From positions 1-32,289 of IMG/VR virus record IMGVR_UViG_3300045051_000023: a DNA stretch of 32,289 nucleotides. One strand, given 5' to 3'. Below, in pieces: positions 16,765 to 23,687 of the stretch. The number at the start of each line of letters is the position of its first letter. The stretch's first letter is position 1. The notes below the pieces were generated by a model. The model was not told the origin of the DNA, did no database searches, and saw nothing but the letters and a program-made list of their open reading frames with translations. The position numbers and the translations under genes were made by a program. This DNA comes from a virus.

Positions 16765-17499
16765 ATGAAAATACTTTTCTTAGACTTAGAAACGTCACCT
16801 AACCTGGCACACGTTTGGGGCCTTTGGCAGCAGAACGTCGCCATAACCCAGTTAGTGTCGTCCACCGAAGTTATCTGTTTCGGTGCCCGCTGGAACGACA
16901 GCGAAAAAGTTATTTTCAAATCCGTTCACCACCACGGCAAAGAAGCCATGCTGGACGAAATGCACAGACTGCTGGACGCAGCAGATGTTGTGATTGGTTG
17001 GAACTCAATAAGTTTCGACACCAAACACATGAACCGCGAGTTCCTAGAAAACGGCTACCTGCCACCAGCCCCGTTCAAAGACCTGGACCTTATGCGCGTG
17101 GTCAAATCAAACTTCCGACTTCCGTCAAACAAACTTGACTATGTTTCGCAACTGCTTGGCGTTGGTGCAAAAGTTCAACACAGCGGTTTCCAACTTTGGT
17201 TGGACTGCATGGCTGGCAAATCAGCCGCGTGGAAAGAAATGAAAGAATACCAAATTCAAGACGTGAACCTTCTGGTTGACCTTTATGAAATCTTGAAGCC
17301 GTGGATAAAGAACGGTCCGCATTCTGCTTTGCATGACGGCGTTGAAGGTGGTTGCCGTAATTGTTCGTCAACGAATTTGCAACGTCGCGGTGTTGCTAAA
17401 ACTAACAATGCAAGTTATCAGCGGTTCCAGTGTCAAGATTGTGGCAGTTGGAATCGTGGCAGCAAATCTTTGACCACCACAGCAATGAAAGCAATTTAG
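16765..17499 (+). CDS. DEDDy 3'-5' exonuclease with C-terminal zinc ribbon
   Basis: A 244-aa protein of the RNase H-like 3'-5' exonuclease superfamily. The acidic residues are visible: D7 and E9 (LFLDLET), D85 in GWNSISFDTKH, and Y162-x3-D166 (YQIQD), which makes it the DEDDy type found in DNA polymerase proofreading domains. Residues 197-226 form a zinc ribbon (C197, C200, C223, C226). No polymerase domain is attached and none occurs in the window. It may degrade or edit DNA or RNA ends early in infection. The ribosome site is poor. The stop overlaps the next gene (TAGTG). Confidence 0.8.
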   Translation: MKILFLDLETSPNLAHVWGLWQQNVAITQLVSSTEVICFGARWNDSEKVIFKSVHHHGKEAMLDEMHRLLDAADVVIGWNSISFDTKHMNREFLENGYLPPAPFKDLDLMRVVKSNFRLPSNKLDYVSQLLGVGAKVQHSGFQLWLDCMAGKSAAWKEMKEYQIQDVNLLVDLYEILKPWIKNGPHSALHDGVEGGCRNCSSTNLQRRGVAKTNNASYQRFQCQDCGSWNRGSKSLTTTAMKAI

Positions 17500-18080
17500 T
17501 GACTGTTTTACCGAATGAAATGAAACTGGCTGAAAAGGTTGCTTGGCGTGTTGGTAGCAAATGGTCTTCAGTTGAGATTGACGACCTAACCAGCCACCTT
17601 TACCTTTGGCTTGTAGAAAACACGCGTGCGTTGGAACGGTGGCGTTTAGAAGCGTCTGACGGTAAACTGTATGTTAGTTTGCGACGTGAAGCAGCAAAGT
17701 ATTGTGCACGTGAGCAAGCAGCGCGTGTTGGCAGACCAATAAACGAAAACAACTTTTATTCTGAAGCGTTGGTTGAACGTGCATTGCCTTTCATTTTCGA
17801 AGACATTCCACAAACCACAGTTGCACAAAATCCAGTGACAGGTGCACCAGTGAACGTGCCCGCAGAATACGACGTGGCTTTGAATCTTCTAACAGACATT
17901 CGCCAAACCTTCTATGGCTTGAACCCTGACATTCGTGAAGTGCTTGCTTGGCGTTTCCGTGACGGTTTGACTTATGAAGAAATTGGTGAACTGAAAGGCA
18001 TTACTAAAGACGGTGGTGCAAAGTCTGTAAACCGTGCAGTCATTCGTTTGGTGGCTGCCCTAGCAGGGGAAAAACTATGA
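17499..18080 (+). CDS. Sigma-70-like factor
   Basis: A 193-aa protein. Residues about 20-70 resemble a reduced region 2 (VEIDDLTSHLYLWLVE and LYVSLRREAAKYCAREQ), and residues 130-190 look like region 4 with a helix-turn-helix: LNPDIREVLAWRFRDGLTYEEIGELKG, then NRAVIRLVAAL. Such proteins in actinophages are annotated as sigma-like and could redirect host RNA polymerase to late promoters. The GTG in TAGTG is taken as start; an ATG at 17520 is possible. The end overlaps the next gene by 4 bases. Promoter recognition is not shown by the sequence. Confidence 0.65.
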   Translation: MTVLPNEMKLAEKVAWRVGSKWSSVEIDDLTSHLYLWLVENTRALERWRLEASDGKLYVSLRREAAKYCAREQAARVGRPINENNFYSEALVERALPFIFEDIPQTTVAQNPVTGAPVNVPAEYDVALNLLTDIRQTFYGLNPDIREVLAWRFRDGLTYEEIGELKGITKDGGAKSVNRAVIRLVAALAGEKL

Positions 18081-18394
18081 AGCAAAAACTAGCAGAAGCC
18101 ATTGCGCTTCTTGACGACAAGCACTTGGTTTGGTCAGATGATTTTGAAAGCATTCGTCTTCCACTTAGTGACCTTTTGGAAAGGTTGCGTCAATCAGAAT
18201 CCACAGATTTTGACGACGAACTTGACACACTTCTGCACGCACTTTTGCAGATTGACTACACAGACCCAGTGACAACAGACCCACTTCTTCAGTGGTTAGA
18301 TTCTGCTTCACGTCAACTGGAAATTGTCGAATACGCAGCAAGCCGCAGTGAACGGACCGCCGCTGCAATCAAACGTTTGTTTCGTAGTATTTAG
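18077..18394 (+). CDS. Small acidic protein downstream of the sigma-like factor
   Basis: A 105-aa helical, acidic protein (SESTDFDDELDTLLHALLQIDY) with a basic C-terminus (RSERTAAAIKRLFRSI). It starts in an ATGA overlap with the sigma-like gene and is the last gene before the terminator. Its position suggests a partner of the sigma-like factor, possibly an anti-sigma-type protein, but I recognise no family and this is inference. Confidence 0.55.
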   Translation: MKQKLAEAIALLDDKHLVWSDDFESIRLPLSDLLERLRQSESTDFDDELDTLLHALLQIDYTDPVTTDPLLQWLDSASRQLEIVEYAASRSERTAAAIKRLFRSI

Positions 18395-18402
18395 ACAATA
18401 AG

Positions 18403-18435
18403 AAACCCCCTAGGTCACATAGACCTGGGGGGTTT
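18403..18435. terminator. Bidirectional terminator between converging genes
   Basis: Arms 18403-18416 and 18422-18435 form a 14-bp stem (one G-T pair) with loop ACATA. The stem begins with AAA and ends with TTT, so on each strand the 3' arm ends in T residues. It separates the + strand early unit from the minus-strand WhiB gene. Confidence 0.85.
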
Positions 18436-18438
18436 GTC

Positions 18439-18729
18439 TTACGCTACTTTTTGTTTGTTGCGGTAGGCGCGAATCTGGTCACGTTCTTTTACAGTTAGCC
18501 CGCCCCAAATGCCGTGGTCTGGTTCGTTCTTGATTCCGTATTCTGCACACTGGGCAACTATTGGACAATCGGCACACATGTCCCTAGCGGTCTTTAGGTT
18601 TATTGAACCGTCTTCGTGTGTTGGAAAAAATAAATCTGGAAAGTTTGTGCAAGGCACAATTTCTTTCGCTTCGTCTTGCGCTTTGTAGAGGTCTAGCAGG
18701 TCTTTTGAAATTAGTAGTTCGTAAGCCAC
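18439..18729 (-). CDS. whiB: WhiB-family iron-sulfur transcription regulator
   Basis: A 96-aa protein with the full WhiB signature: C27, then C52-x2-C55-x5-C61 for a [4Fe-4S] cluster, the GIWGGLT turn at 73-79, and a basic C-terminus (KERDQIRAYRNKQK) for DNA binding. WhiB proteins are confined to actinobacteria and their phages, so it is the best host marker here. Members of the family bind region 4 of the primary sigma factor. It uses a GTG start with AAGGGA upstream and is the only gene on this strand. A perfect palindrome lies 23 bp before the start, and a candidate promoter is present, so self-regulation is plausible (inference). Confidence 0.92.
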   Translation of the reverse strand: MAYELLISKDLLDLYKAQDEAKEIVPCTNFPDLFFPTHEDGSINLKTARDMCADCPIVAQCAEYGIKNEPDHGIWGGLTVKERDQIRAYRNKQKVA

Positions 18730-18751
18730 GGGGTTCCCTTCGTTGCAAAAT

Positions 18752-18766
18752 GTCGCACGGTGCGAC
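18752..18766. promoter_or_regulatory. 15-bp palindromic operator in the whiB/recombinase divergent region
   Basis: GTCGCAC and GTGCGAC are perfect 7-bp inverted arms around one G. The site lies near the expected transcription start of the WhiB gene and where a -35 would lie for the rightward operon, whose likely -10 is TAAAAT at 18785-18790. One factor bound here could control both directions. Confidence 0.6.
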
Positions 18767-18773
18767 TACACTG

Positions 18774-18802
18774 AATCTACAACATAAAATCTGGAAACGC
18801 AA
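18774..18802 (-). promoter_or_regulatory. Candidate promoter of the WhiB gene
   Basis: Reading the minus strand, TTGCGT (18797-18802) and TAGATT (18774-18779) are 17 bp apart and match the -35 and -10 consensus moderately. The start would fall at the edge of the 18752-18766 palindrome. The match is partial, so confidence is low. Confidence 0.35.
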
Positions 18803-18803
18803 A

Positions 18804-18838
18804 ACCGCAGGGAATCCAATAGGACTACAACCTGCGGT
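18804..18838 (+). promoter_or_regulatory. Leader hairpin before the YqaJ gene
   Basis: ACCGCAGG (18804-18811) and CCTGCGGT (18831-18838) pair perfectly with a 19-base loop, in the leader of the rightward recombination operon about 30 bases before its ribosome site (GAAGGGAAA). Confidence 0.4.
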
Positions 18839-18869
18839 CTGCTAACCATTACTGAAGGGAAATAAAGCA

Positions 18870-19790
18870 ATGGCTAAGAACAATGTAGCAGAACAAATTG
18901 AAACACTAGGCGACGCAATCTTTGTTGGAAACTTCGAAGACGGTTCACCCGAATGGCACGCACAACGTGCTAAGGGAATTGGTGGCAGCGACGTTGGTGT
19001 TATTTGTGGACTAAGCGAATGGACCAGCCCTTACACTTGGGCAGCGAAACGTTTAGGAAAAATCGAATCTGATTTTGAAACTTCCGAAGCAATGGAATGG
19101 GGCACAATTCTTGAACCCGTTATTCTTGATTGGTTTGAACGAAACAACCCTGACCTTGAATTGTGGCGTAATGCTGGAACCTGGCGACACAAAGACCGCG
19201 AATGGCAGCAAGCAAACCCAGACGCGTTGTTCAGCGAAGACGGTGGTAAGACTTGGAACTTGATTGAAGTAAAAACTGCACGCTATGAAGACCAGTGGAA
19301 ACAGACTGAATCTGGTGACGACATTGTTCCACCAACTTACCGTGCACAGGTGTTGTGGTATTTGCAAACTTTTGGAATGCAAAAAGCAAAAGTAGTTGTG
19401 TTGTTCAGTGGTTCGAAACCACGCGTGTTTGAAATCACAAATGACAAGTTTGAAGCAGACGCAAACTTGGCGAAGGTCACAGAGTTCATGGCCGAATACG
19501 TCAACAAAGAAACACTGCCACCATTCAGTGCACCATTCACTTCAACATTGGAAACCGTGCGATACATGCACCCAGACATTGAAGATAATGAAGTTGAACT
19601 AAGCATTGAAGGTGTTGCCTACTTTGAAGCAGCCCGTGCATTGGCTGAAGCCCAAGCAGAAATGGATTTGGTGAAGGCTGAAGTGTTGCAGGTTATGGGT
19701 AAAGCAAAACGTGGAATGATAAATGGCCAGTGGGTTTTGACACGTCAAGCCCGCGGCGGCGGTGCACCGTTCTTGGTTGTCAAAAAATGA
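18870..19790 (+). CDS. YqaJ/lambda exonuclease-family recombination nuclease
   Basis: A 306-aa nuclease of the PD-(D/E)XK class. Motifs are in order: GGSD (38-41, IGGSDVGVICG), E82 in WGTILEPVI, D118 in ANPDAL, and E133-x-K135 in LIEVKTA, followed by the helix YRAQVLWYLQTF. This matches the YqaJ viral recombinase family, which degrades one strand from double-stranded ends to feed an annealing protein, here probably the product of 20232-20729. The C-terminal 60 residues are a helical extension. It starts a long tightly packed operon with 4- and 8-base overlaps. Confidence 0.85.
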   Translation: MAKNNVAEQIETLGDAIFVGNFEDGSPEWHAQRAKGIGGSDVGVICGLSEWTSPYTWAAKRLGKIESDFETSEAMEWGTILEPVILDWFERNNPDLELWRNAGTWRHKDREWQQANPDALFSEDGGKTWNLIEVKTARYEDQWKQTESGDDIVPPTYRAQVLWYLQTFGMQKAKVVVLFSGSKPRVFEITNDKFEADANLAKVTEFMAEYVNKETLPPFSAPFTSTLETVRYMHPDIEDNEVELSIEGVAYFEAARALAEAQAEMDLVKAEVLQVMGKAKRGMINGQWVLTRQARGGGAPFLVVKK

Positions 19791-20239
19791 CCCATAACGT
19801 GACGCGTTATGCTACTGAAGAAACTAGAAACAATGAAAGAATGGTTTCTGCATTTCTCGAAAAAGCATGGAACGTCGAAATTCTAGACCGTGGACATTAT
19901 GACCCGATAGATTGGGACATAATCGAAGACGGTGAACAAATCGGTGTGATTGAATTGAAGTCTTATAACCGTTATGCGTCAAAGGACCCAGTGACAATTT
20001 GCAACGTTAGAAAATACATTGCATTGCGTGACTGGAATTTAGAAACAGACATGCCAGCAATCTACATGGTAAACTTCTTAGATGAAATACGCTATATTGA
20101 CGTGAGAAACATAAATCCAAGCCACCCAGTTATGGGTGGGCAAAAAGGCGGACCCCGTTCAACAGATTGGGAACCCGTTTACCAAATACTCGTTAGCAGC
20201 ATGAAACTGTTAGCGAAGAAGGGAAAACAAAATGGCTAA
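19787..20239 (+). CDS. PD-(D/E)XK-type nuclease, putative
   Basis: A 150-aa protein starting in an ATGA overlap. The core IDWDIIEDGEQIGVIELKSY supplies D44 and E56-x-K58, a typical D-(x)n-ExK nuclease arrangement, after an N-terminal helix (NNERMVSAFLEKAWN) placed as in small resolvases and repair nucleases. It lies between the YqaJ exonuclease and the putative annealing protein, so a role in processing recombination intermediates is likely. The frame extends back to 19730, but the overlap start is preferred. Substrate unknown. Confidence 0.65.
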   Translation: MTHNVTRYATEETRNNERMVSAFLEKAWNVEILDRGHYDPIDWDIIEDGEQIGVIELKSYNRYASKDPVTICNVRKYIALRDWNLETDMPAIYMVNFLDEIRYIDVRNINPSHPVMGGQKGGPRSTDWEPVYQILVSSMKLLAKKGKQNG

Positions 20240-20729
20240 CTACAAAGGCCCACTTGATTACATTGACGTTGCAACCCGCATTGTTGAATTTCGTGAGAAA
20301 TTTCCAACAGGTTCATTGCAGCAACATTCAGTTGAATTTGTAAACGTGAACGGAAAAGACTGGGTAGTTTACACCGCAGCGGCTTACCGAACACCAGACG
20401 ACATTCGTCCAGGAATGGGAACCGCTTGGGAACCAATCCCAGGTCCAACAAACTTCACACGCGACAGCGAAGTTCAGAATGCTGAAACTGCCGCTTGGGG
20501 CCGTGCAATGGTGGCTGCTTTGGCCGTTGACACACGCAAGGGAATCGCTAGTTCGGAAGAAGTTCGCAACCGTCAAGTTGAATCTGCACCTGCACGAAAC
20601 TGGTCAGCCGAAACAGAAAAACTGACAGACCGCGACAGCGCAGTTCAGTTGTTCAACGAAGCACGCACCCAGAAGGCACCAAAGGCCGTTCTGGACGCTA
20701 TCACAGCAAAGGCTAAGAGTTTTGCCTAA
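20232..20729 (+). CDS. Single-strand annealing protein (Rad52/Erf-like), putative
   Basis: A 165-aa protein with an N-terminal module YIDVATRIVEFREKFP, a strand WVVYTAAAYRT, and the motif SEVQNAETAAWGRAMVAAL near residues 83-102, which resembles the conserved helix of Erf/Rad52-like annealing proteins in actinophages. The C-terminal part is a flexible charged region. Beside a YqaJ nuclease, this gives the standard exonuclease/annealase pair of phage recombination. The start is in an ATGGCTAA overlap. The family call is by motif only. Confidence 0.55.
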   Translation: MANYKGPLDYIDVATRIVEFREKFPTGSLQQHSVEFVNVNGKDWVVYTAAAYRTPDDIRPGMGTAWEPIPGPTNFTRDSEVQNAETAAWGRAMVAALAVDTRKGIASSEEVRNRQVESAPARNWSAETEKLTDRDSAVQLFNEARTQKAPKAVLDAITAKAKSFA

Positions 20730-20916
20730 AGACCCTTTGAACCCGTTAGCACGCGACAGGGCCATTCTGGTGGAACTGTTTGGCCAGTTGGTTGCTATGG
20801 CGAAAGCGTATGAAGCGAATGGGTGGGACGCTACCCCGTTTCAGAATGAAGCGAAGCGGGTTCACATGCGTCTAATCCTTGTGCAGATGAAATTGGAAGA
20901 ACAGGAATATGACTGA
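20722..20916 (+). CDS. Small protein, unknown function
   Basis: A 64-aa helical protein with a TTG start that overlaps the upstream stop by 8 bases; AAGAG is the only ribosome site. Residues 8-64 form two amphipathic helices (RDRAILVELFGQLVAMAKAYE and NEAKRVHMRLILVQMKLEEQ). The next gene also begins 8 bases before its stop. No family recognised; the tight overlaps on both sides support it being real. Confidence 0.55.
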   Translation: MPKDPLNPLARDRAILVELFGQLVAMAKAYEANGWDATPFQNEAKRVHMRLILVQMKLEEQEYD

Positions 20917-21253
20917 AATTCTTACACCTTCAGATGTTGTGCGTGAACTTGCACGCATTCGTGAAGAAGCAGACCGTGGTGTGAAATTGTTGCAGACTGA
21001 AGCGAATGAATTGGTTCGTTTGGACGCGGCAGCAGACCGCATTGAATACACTGCATATTTGGAAGCCAAGGGCACAATAAATGACCGCCAAGCAATCAGC
21101 CGTTTGCAAGCAGAAGAAGCACGCATGGCAGCGGAAATGCAAAAAGTCAAAGTTGACTACATAAAGCAGAAACTTCGACAGTTGTCTGAAGCGACCATGG
21201 CGGTGCAAACTTCTGCACGCATGGTTGAACTGGATTTCAAGACGACAAGATGA
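20909..21253 (+). CDS. Coiled-coil protein, unknown function
   Basis: A 114-aa, almost wholly helical protein with heptads over residues 8-100 (VVRELARIREEADRGVKLLQ and ISRLQAEEARMAAEMQKVK). Similar helical proteins are frequent in replication regions of actinophages, function unknown. Both ends overlap their neighbours (8 and 4 bases). Confidence 0.6.
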   Translation: MTEILTPSDVVRELARIREEADRGVKLLQTEANELVRLDAAADRIEYTAYLEAKGTINDRQAISRLQAEEARMAAEMQKVKVDYIKQKLRQLSEATMAVQTSARMVELDFKTTR

Positions 21254-21468
21254 TTGAAGAACGTTGTAGTTGTGGTGCCCGTTTCAAAACGGACGAATCT
21301 GAAGCGGTGAAGTTGGTTAGGGATTGGCGACGGAATCATGCGTGTGTTTCGCGTGACGAAATTTCTGACACACCAACTAGCGGTTCAGCCCAAGTTGAAA
21401 TGGCTATGGGTTTCCAACCGCGTGAAATGACTTTTCCAAATCACGAACCAGATTGGGAAGAAGATTGA
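21250..21468 (+). CDS. Small Cys/His protein, possible zinc finger
   Basis: A 72-aa protein with an N-terminal CSCGARF (residues 6-8) and a later HAC (30-32), which together could bind one zinc ion (C-x-C, H-x-C). The C-terminal half is acidic and probably unstructured (NHEPDWEED). It starts in an ATGA overlap and lies before an HNH-like gene. A DNA-binding role is possible but unproven. Confidence 0.55.
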   Translation: MIEERCSCGARFKTDESEAVKLVRDWRRNHACVSRDEISDTPTSGSAQVEMAMGFQPREMTFPNHEPDWEED

Positions 21469-21803
21469 CACCAAAACAGTTTCAGAAGTTTTTAGAACGC
21501 GACGGTGGTTGCTACCATTGTGGTAGCACCGAAGCACTTTCACCTAACCATAGGGCTAACCGTGGAATGGGCGGGTCCAAGCAACGTGACGTGCCTAGCA
21601 ACATTTTTGTGTTGTGCAGCGAAATGAATAACGCGATTGAACAAAACGCACACTTGGCTTCCGCTGCCAGGTCTAAGGGGTGGAAGTTGTGGAATTGGCA
21701 GGACCCTACCACGACCCCTATTTTCGACACGCAGAAGAATCAGTGGTTTATCCTGGGTGACGATTTCACCCGTAGCATTGTAAATTCGAAGGGAACCGAA
21801 TGA
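21465..21803 (+). CDS. HNH endonuclease-like protein
   Basis: A 112-aa protein. C-x2-C at CYHCG and the motif PNHRANRGMGGSK, followed by SNIFVLCSEMNNAIE, match a group of HNH-like proteins in actinophages, in which the Asn-His pair and a later Asn form the metal site. The start is TTG at 21465 in a TTGA overlap with GGGAAG upstream; a TTG at 21453 is also possible. The C-terminus (WFILGDDFTRSI) is non-catalytic. Target unknown; it may assist recombination or host DNA degradation. Confidence 0.6.
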   Translation: MTPKQFQKFLERDGGCYHCGSTEALSPNHRANRGMGGSKQRDVPSNIFVLCSEMNNAIEQNAHLASAARSKGWKLWNWQDPTTTPIFDTQKNQWFILGDDFTRSIVNSKGTE

Positions 21804-22618
21804 GTATTGAAGTAATGAACGCAGTCTGGCGAATGTCAGGTGCAACAGGCCGTGCACGTCTTGTGCTTTTGGCAATCGCAGACCACCAAGGGGAAATTGG
21901 TGCGTGGCCGTCTATCACAACTTTGGCACGCATGGTAAATGCGTCCGAACGAAGTGTGCAACGCGACATTCAAGAACTTGTCGAAATGGGTGAACTTGAA
22001 GTTCATGTTCAGGCTGCACCTTCACGCGGACAATACAAATCAAACCTTTACTGGGTCACTTTGCCAGGGGTGACAGAATCGCGTTCAGGGGTGACAGATT
22101 TTGATTCAGGGGTGACAGAATCGGCACCAGGGGTGACAACAGTTGGCGCACTAACCCTTATAGAACCCTTAAAGAAACCTAATAGAAATATAACTTCTGA
22201 AATCGAAATTTCTTTTGAAGAATTTTGGAAGGTCTACCCGCGCAAGGCTGGAAAAGAAGCAGCCCGTAAAGCGTTCGTCAAAGCGTTCCAGTGTGACGGT
22301 GAAGATGTTGTTGCTGGTGCGGTTCGTTTCGCAAATGACCCTTACTTGCCGCAAGACAAAAACTTTATTCCACACCCAGCAACTTGGCTAAATGCTGGCC
22401 GTTGGTCAGACGACCCGCTGCCGCCCCGTGAGCGGTCTAAAGATGAACTTGCACTAATCGCTGCGGAACAGGCACGAAAAGCCCGTGAAGCGTCGCTGAA
22501 GGCCACTGAAGCCCTAATGCGTGAAAGTGCACAGAAGAAGGCTGAAGCCAGCCCACCACCAAAGTGTGAACACGGTAATACAATCGTGTCTTGCAAAATC
22601 TGCTTACACCGTAGGTAG
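21800..22618 (+). CDS. Helix-turn-helix replication initiator, putative
   Basis: A 272-aa protein. Residues 15-75 are a winged helix-turn-helix (GRARLVLLAIADHQ, WPSITTLARMVNASERSVQRDIQELVEMGEL) like those of phage replication initiators and DnaD-type proteins. A linker over residues 89-113 carries the repeated motif SGVT, encoded by the iterons. A second domain (EEFWKVYPRKAGKEAARKAF, then FIPHPATWLNAGRW) is typical of phage replication proteins. The C-terminus has a Cys/His group (CEHGNTIVSCKICLH). It starts in ATGA with AAGGGAACC upstream. By analogy with lambda O, it probably binds its own gene. Confidence 0.75.
   Translation: MSIEVMNAVWRMSGATGRARLVLLAIADHQGEIGAWPSITTLARMVNASERSVQRDIQELVEMGELEVHVQAAPSRGQYKSNLYWVTLPGVTESRSGVTDFDSGVTESAPGVTTVGALTLIEPLKKPNRNITSEIEISFEEFWKVYPRKAGKEAARKAFVKAFQCDGEDVVAGAVRFANDPYLPQDKNFIPHPATWLNAGRWSDDPLPPRERSKDELALIAAEQARKAREASLKATEALMRESAQKKAEASPPPKCEHGNTIVSCKICLHRR
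22065..22139. repeat. Four iterons, candidate replication origin
   Basis: CAGGGGTGACA occurs four times, starting at 22065, 22086, 22107 and 22128, an exact 21-bp period (two helical turns). Bases between copies vary. The array lies inside the initiator gene and is followed by an AT-rich stretch (about 22155-22230). This is the architecture of the lambda origin within gene O. Confidence 0.75.
22155..22230. other. AT-rich stretch, candidate DNA unwinding element
   Basis: About 75 bp of visibly A/T-rich coding sequence (around TAATAGAAATATAACTTC and GAAATTTCTTTTGAAG) directly after the iteron array. It codes for the linker and start of the second domain. It would be the melting site if the iterons are the origin. 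Confidence 0.5.
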
Positions 22619-22629
22619 AAACCAAAGTG

Positions 22630-22641
22630 CCCCGCATGGGG
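22630..22641 (+). promoter_or_regulatory. Small hairpin before the SSB gene
   Basis: CCCC and GGGG pair around GCAT in the 44-bp gap between the initiator and the single-strand binding protein genes. It is too short to terminate and has no T-run; it may space or protect the SSB ribosome site (GAAAGAAG). Confidence 0.3.
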
Positions 22642-22662
22642 ACCGAATGAAAGAAGAAACAA

Positions 22663-23043
22663 ATGGCAGTGAATGTAATTTTTGAAGGCTTTGTGAATGA
22701 AGTGAAGCCTTTTTCTTGGGGAACCGTTGCGAAGGTTAGCCATTCGCAACGTGCAAAGAATGACGCAACAGGCCAGTGGGAAACCGTTGGCAAAGATTAC
22801 TTTGACGTGACACTTCCAGAAGGCGTGACCGTGCCTGAAGGTGAACTGGTTCGTGTTGAAGGAACTTTGAAAGTTGGCACTTACGACAAGAAGGACGGCA
22901 CCACTGGTGTTGCTTTGAAAGTTCGTGCACAGTCCATTCGAAAAGTTGAACGCGGCAACCGTGACGCAGTAGCAGCAGCGAAAGAAGTTCTAGCACCAGT
23001 GCCAGATTCTTGGACTGCCGTAGACACCGAATTGCCGTTCTAA
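22663..23043 (+). CDS. ssb: Single-stranded DNA-binding protein (OB-fold)
   Basis: A 126-aa protein. An N-terminal five-strand pattern (VIFEGFVNEVKPFSWGTVAKVSH, YFDVTLPEG, GELVRVEGTLKVGTY, VALKVRAQSIRKV) fits an OB fold. The last residues, VDTELPF, mimic the acidic tip of bacterial SSB proteins that docks repair and replication partners. It lies after the initiator and before RusA. Length is shorter than that of host SSB, as is usual for phage versions. The family is assigned by fold pattern and tail motif. Confidence 0.7.
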   Translation: MAVNVIFEGFVNEVKPFSWGTVAKVSHSQRAKNDATGQWETVGKDYFDVTLPEGVTVPEGELVRVEGTLKVGTYDKKDGTTGVALKVRAQSIRKVERGNRDAVAAAKEVLAPVPDSWTAVDTELPF

Positions 23044-23198
23044 TGGGCATGGTCTTTTTCTGTTTTGCGTTTGCGTTTTTGTTTTTCGCTAATGCGGCTG
23101 CGGTTGAAAACCAGTGGCTTATTTGGGTGAACACAGCAGCGGCGGTTTATTACACCGTTGTTGGTGCAATCACAGGTTGGATAAAGGCCAGACAATGA
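23043..23198 (+). CDS. Small two-helix membrane protein
   Basis: A 51-aa protein starting in TAATG with the SSB stop. Residues 3-20 (MVFFCFAFAFLFFANAAA) and about 26-46 (LIWVNTAAAVYYTVVGAITGW) are hydrophobic helices, and the end is basic (KARQ). The function is unknown; small early membrane proteins can block superinfection or alter the host envelope (inference). The stop overlaps the RusA start by 4 bases. Confidence 0.6.
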   Translation: MGMVFFCFAFAFLFFANAAAVENQWLIWVNTAAAVYYTVVGAITGWIKARQ

Positions 23199-23677
23199 CA
23201 CGTGAAGAACTGTATTTTTCAGCCTTTGGCACCCCAAGACCGCAGGGGTCCAAACGCTACATTGGCAATGGCCGTTTCATTGAAGCGTCCGACGTTATGC
23301 CGTGGCGTAAGGCAATCGCTGAAGCAGTTCAGTTAGCGTTCCAGGCGACGGGGGACGAACGTCCGTTTACTGCACCAGTTGTGGTTTATGCGACGTTTTT
23401 CCTTCCGCGTCCGAAATCGGTGAAGCGTCTTTTCCCTACAGTGCCACCTGATTTGGATAAGTTGCAGCGTGCTTTGGGTGACGGCCTTTCGATAAACGCC
23501 AAGGCCCTTCAGGACGATTCGCTTATTGTGAAGTGGGTGGCAAGCAAGGTTTATGCCGATTCACGGGAAGCGGGGGTGCGTGTCGCAATCAAATTGGCGA
23601 CCCCTGAAAACCTGCTAGAAGCCGAACTTGCCAGTAATTCACTGGATTTTGGGGTGTGCGAGGTTTGTGGCAAATAG
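23195..23677 (+). CDS. rusA: RusA-type Holliday junction resolvase
   Basis: A 160-aa nuclease. It has the RusA order: an N-terminal strand with GTPRPQGSKR, a central YATFFLPRPKSV, the catalytic PPDLDKLQRALGDGL (D86, D88) and the DDSLIV strand (D107, D108). RusA cuts four-way junctions as a dimer, resolving recombination and replication intermediates before packaging. The C-terminus adds CEVCGK, an unusual Cys pair that could bind metal. The ATGA start is preferred over the longer frame from 23114. Confidence 0.88.
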   Translation: MTREELYFSAFGTPRPQGSKRYIGNGRFIEASDVMPWRKAIAEAVQLAFQATGDERPFTAPVVVYATFFLPRPKSVKRLFPTVPPDLDKLQRALGDGLSINAKALQDDSLIVKWVASKVYADSREAGVRVAIKLATPENLLEAELASNSLDFGVCEVCGK

Positions 23678-23687
23678 CCGTTATGAA

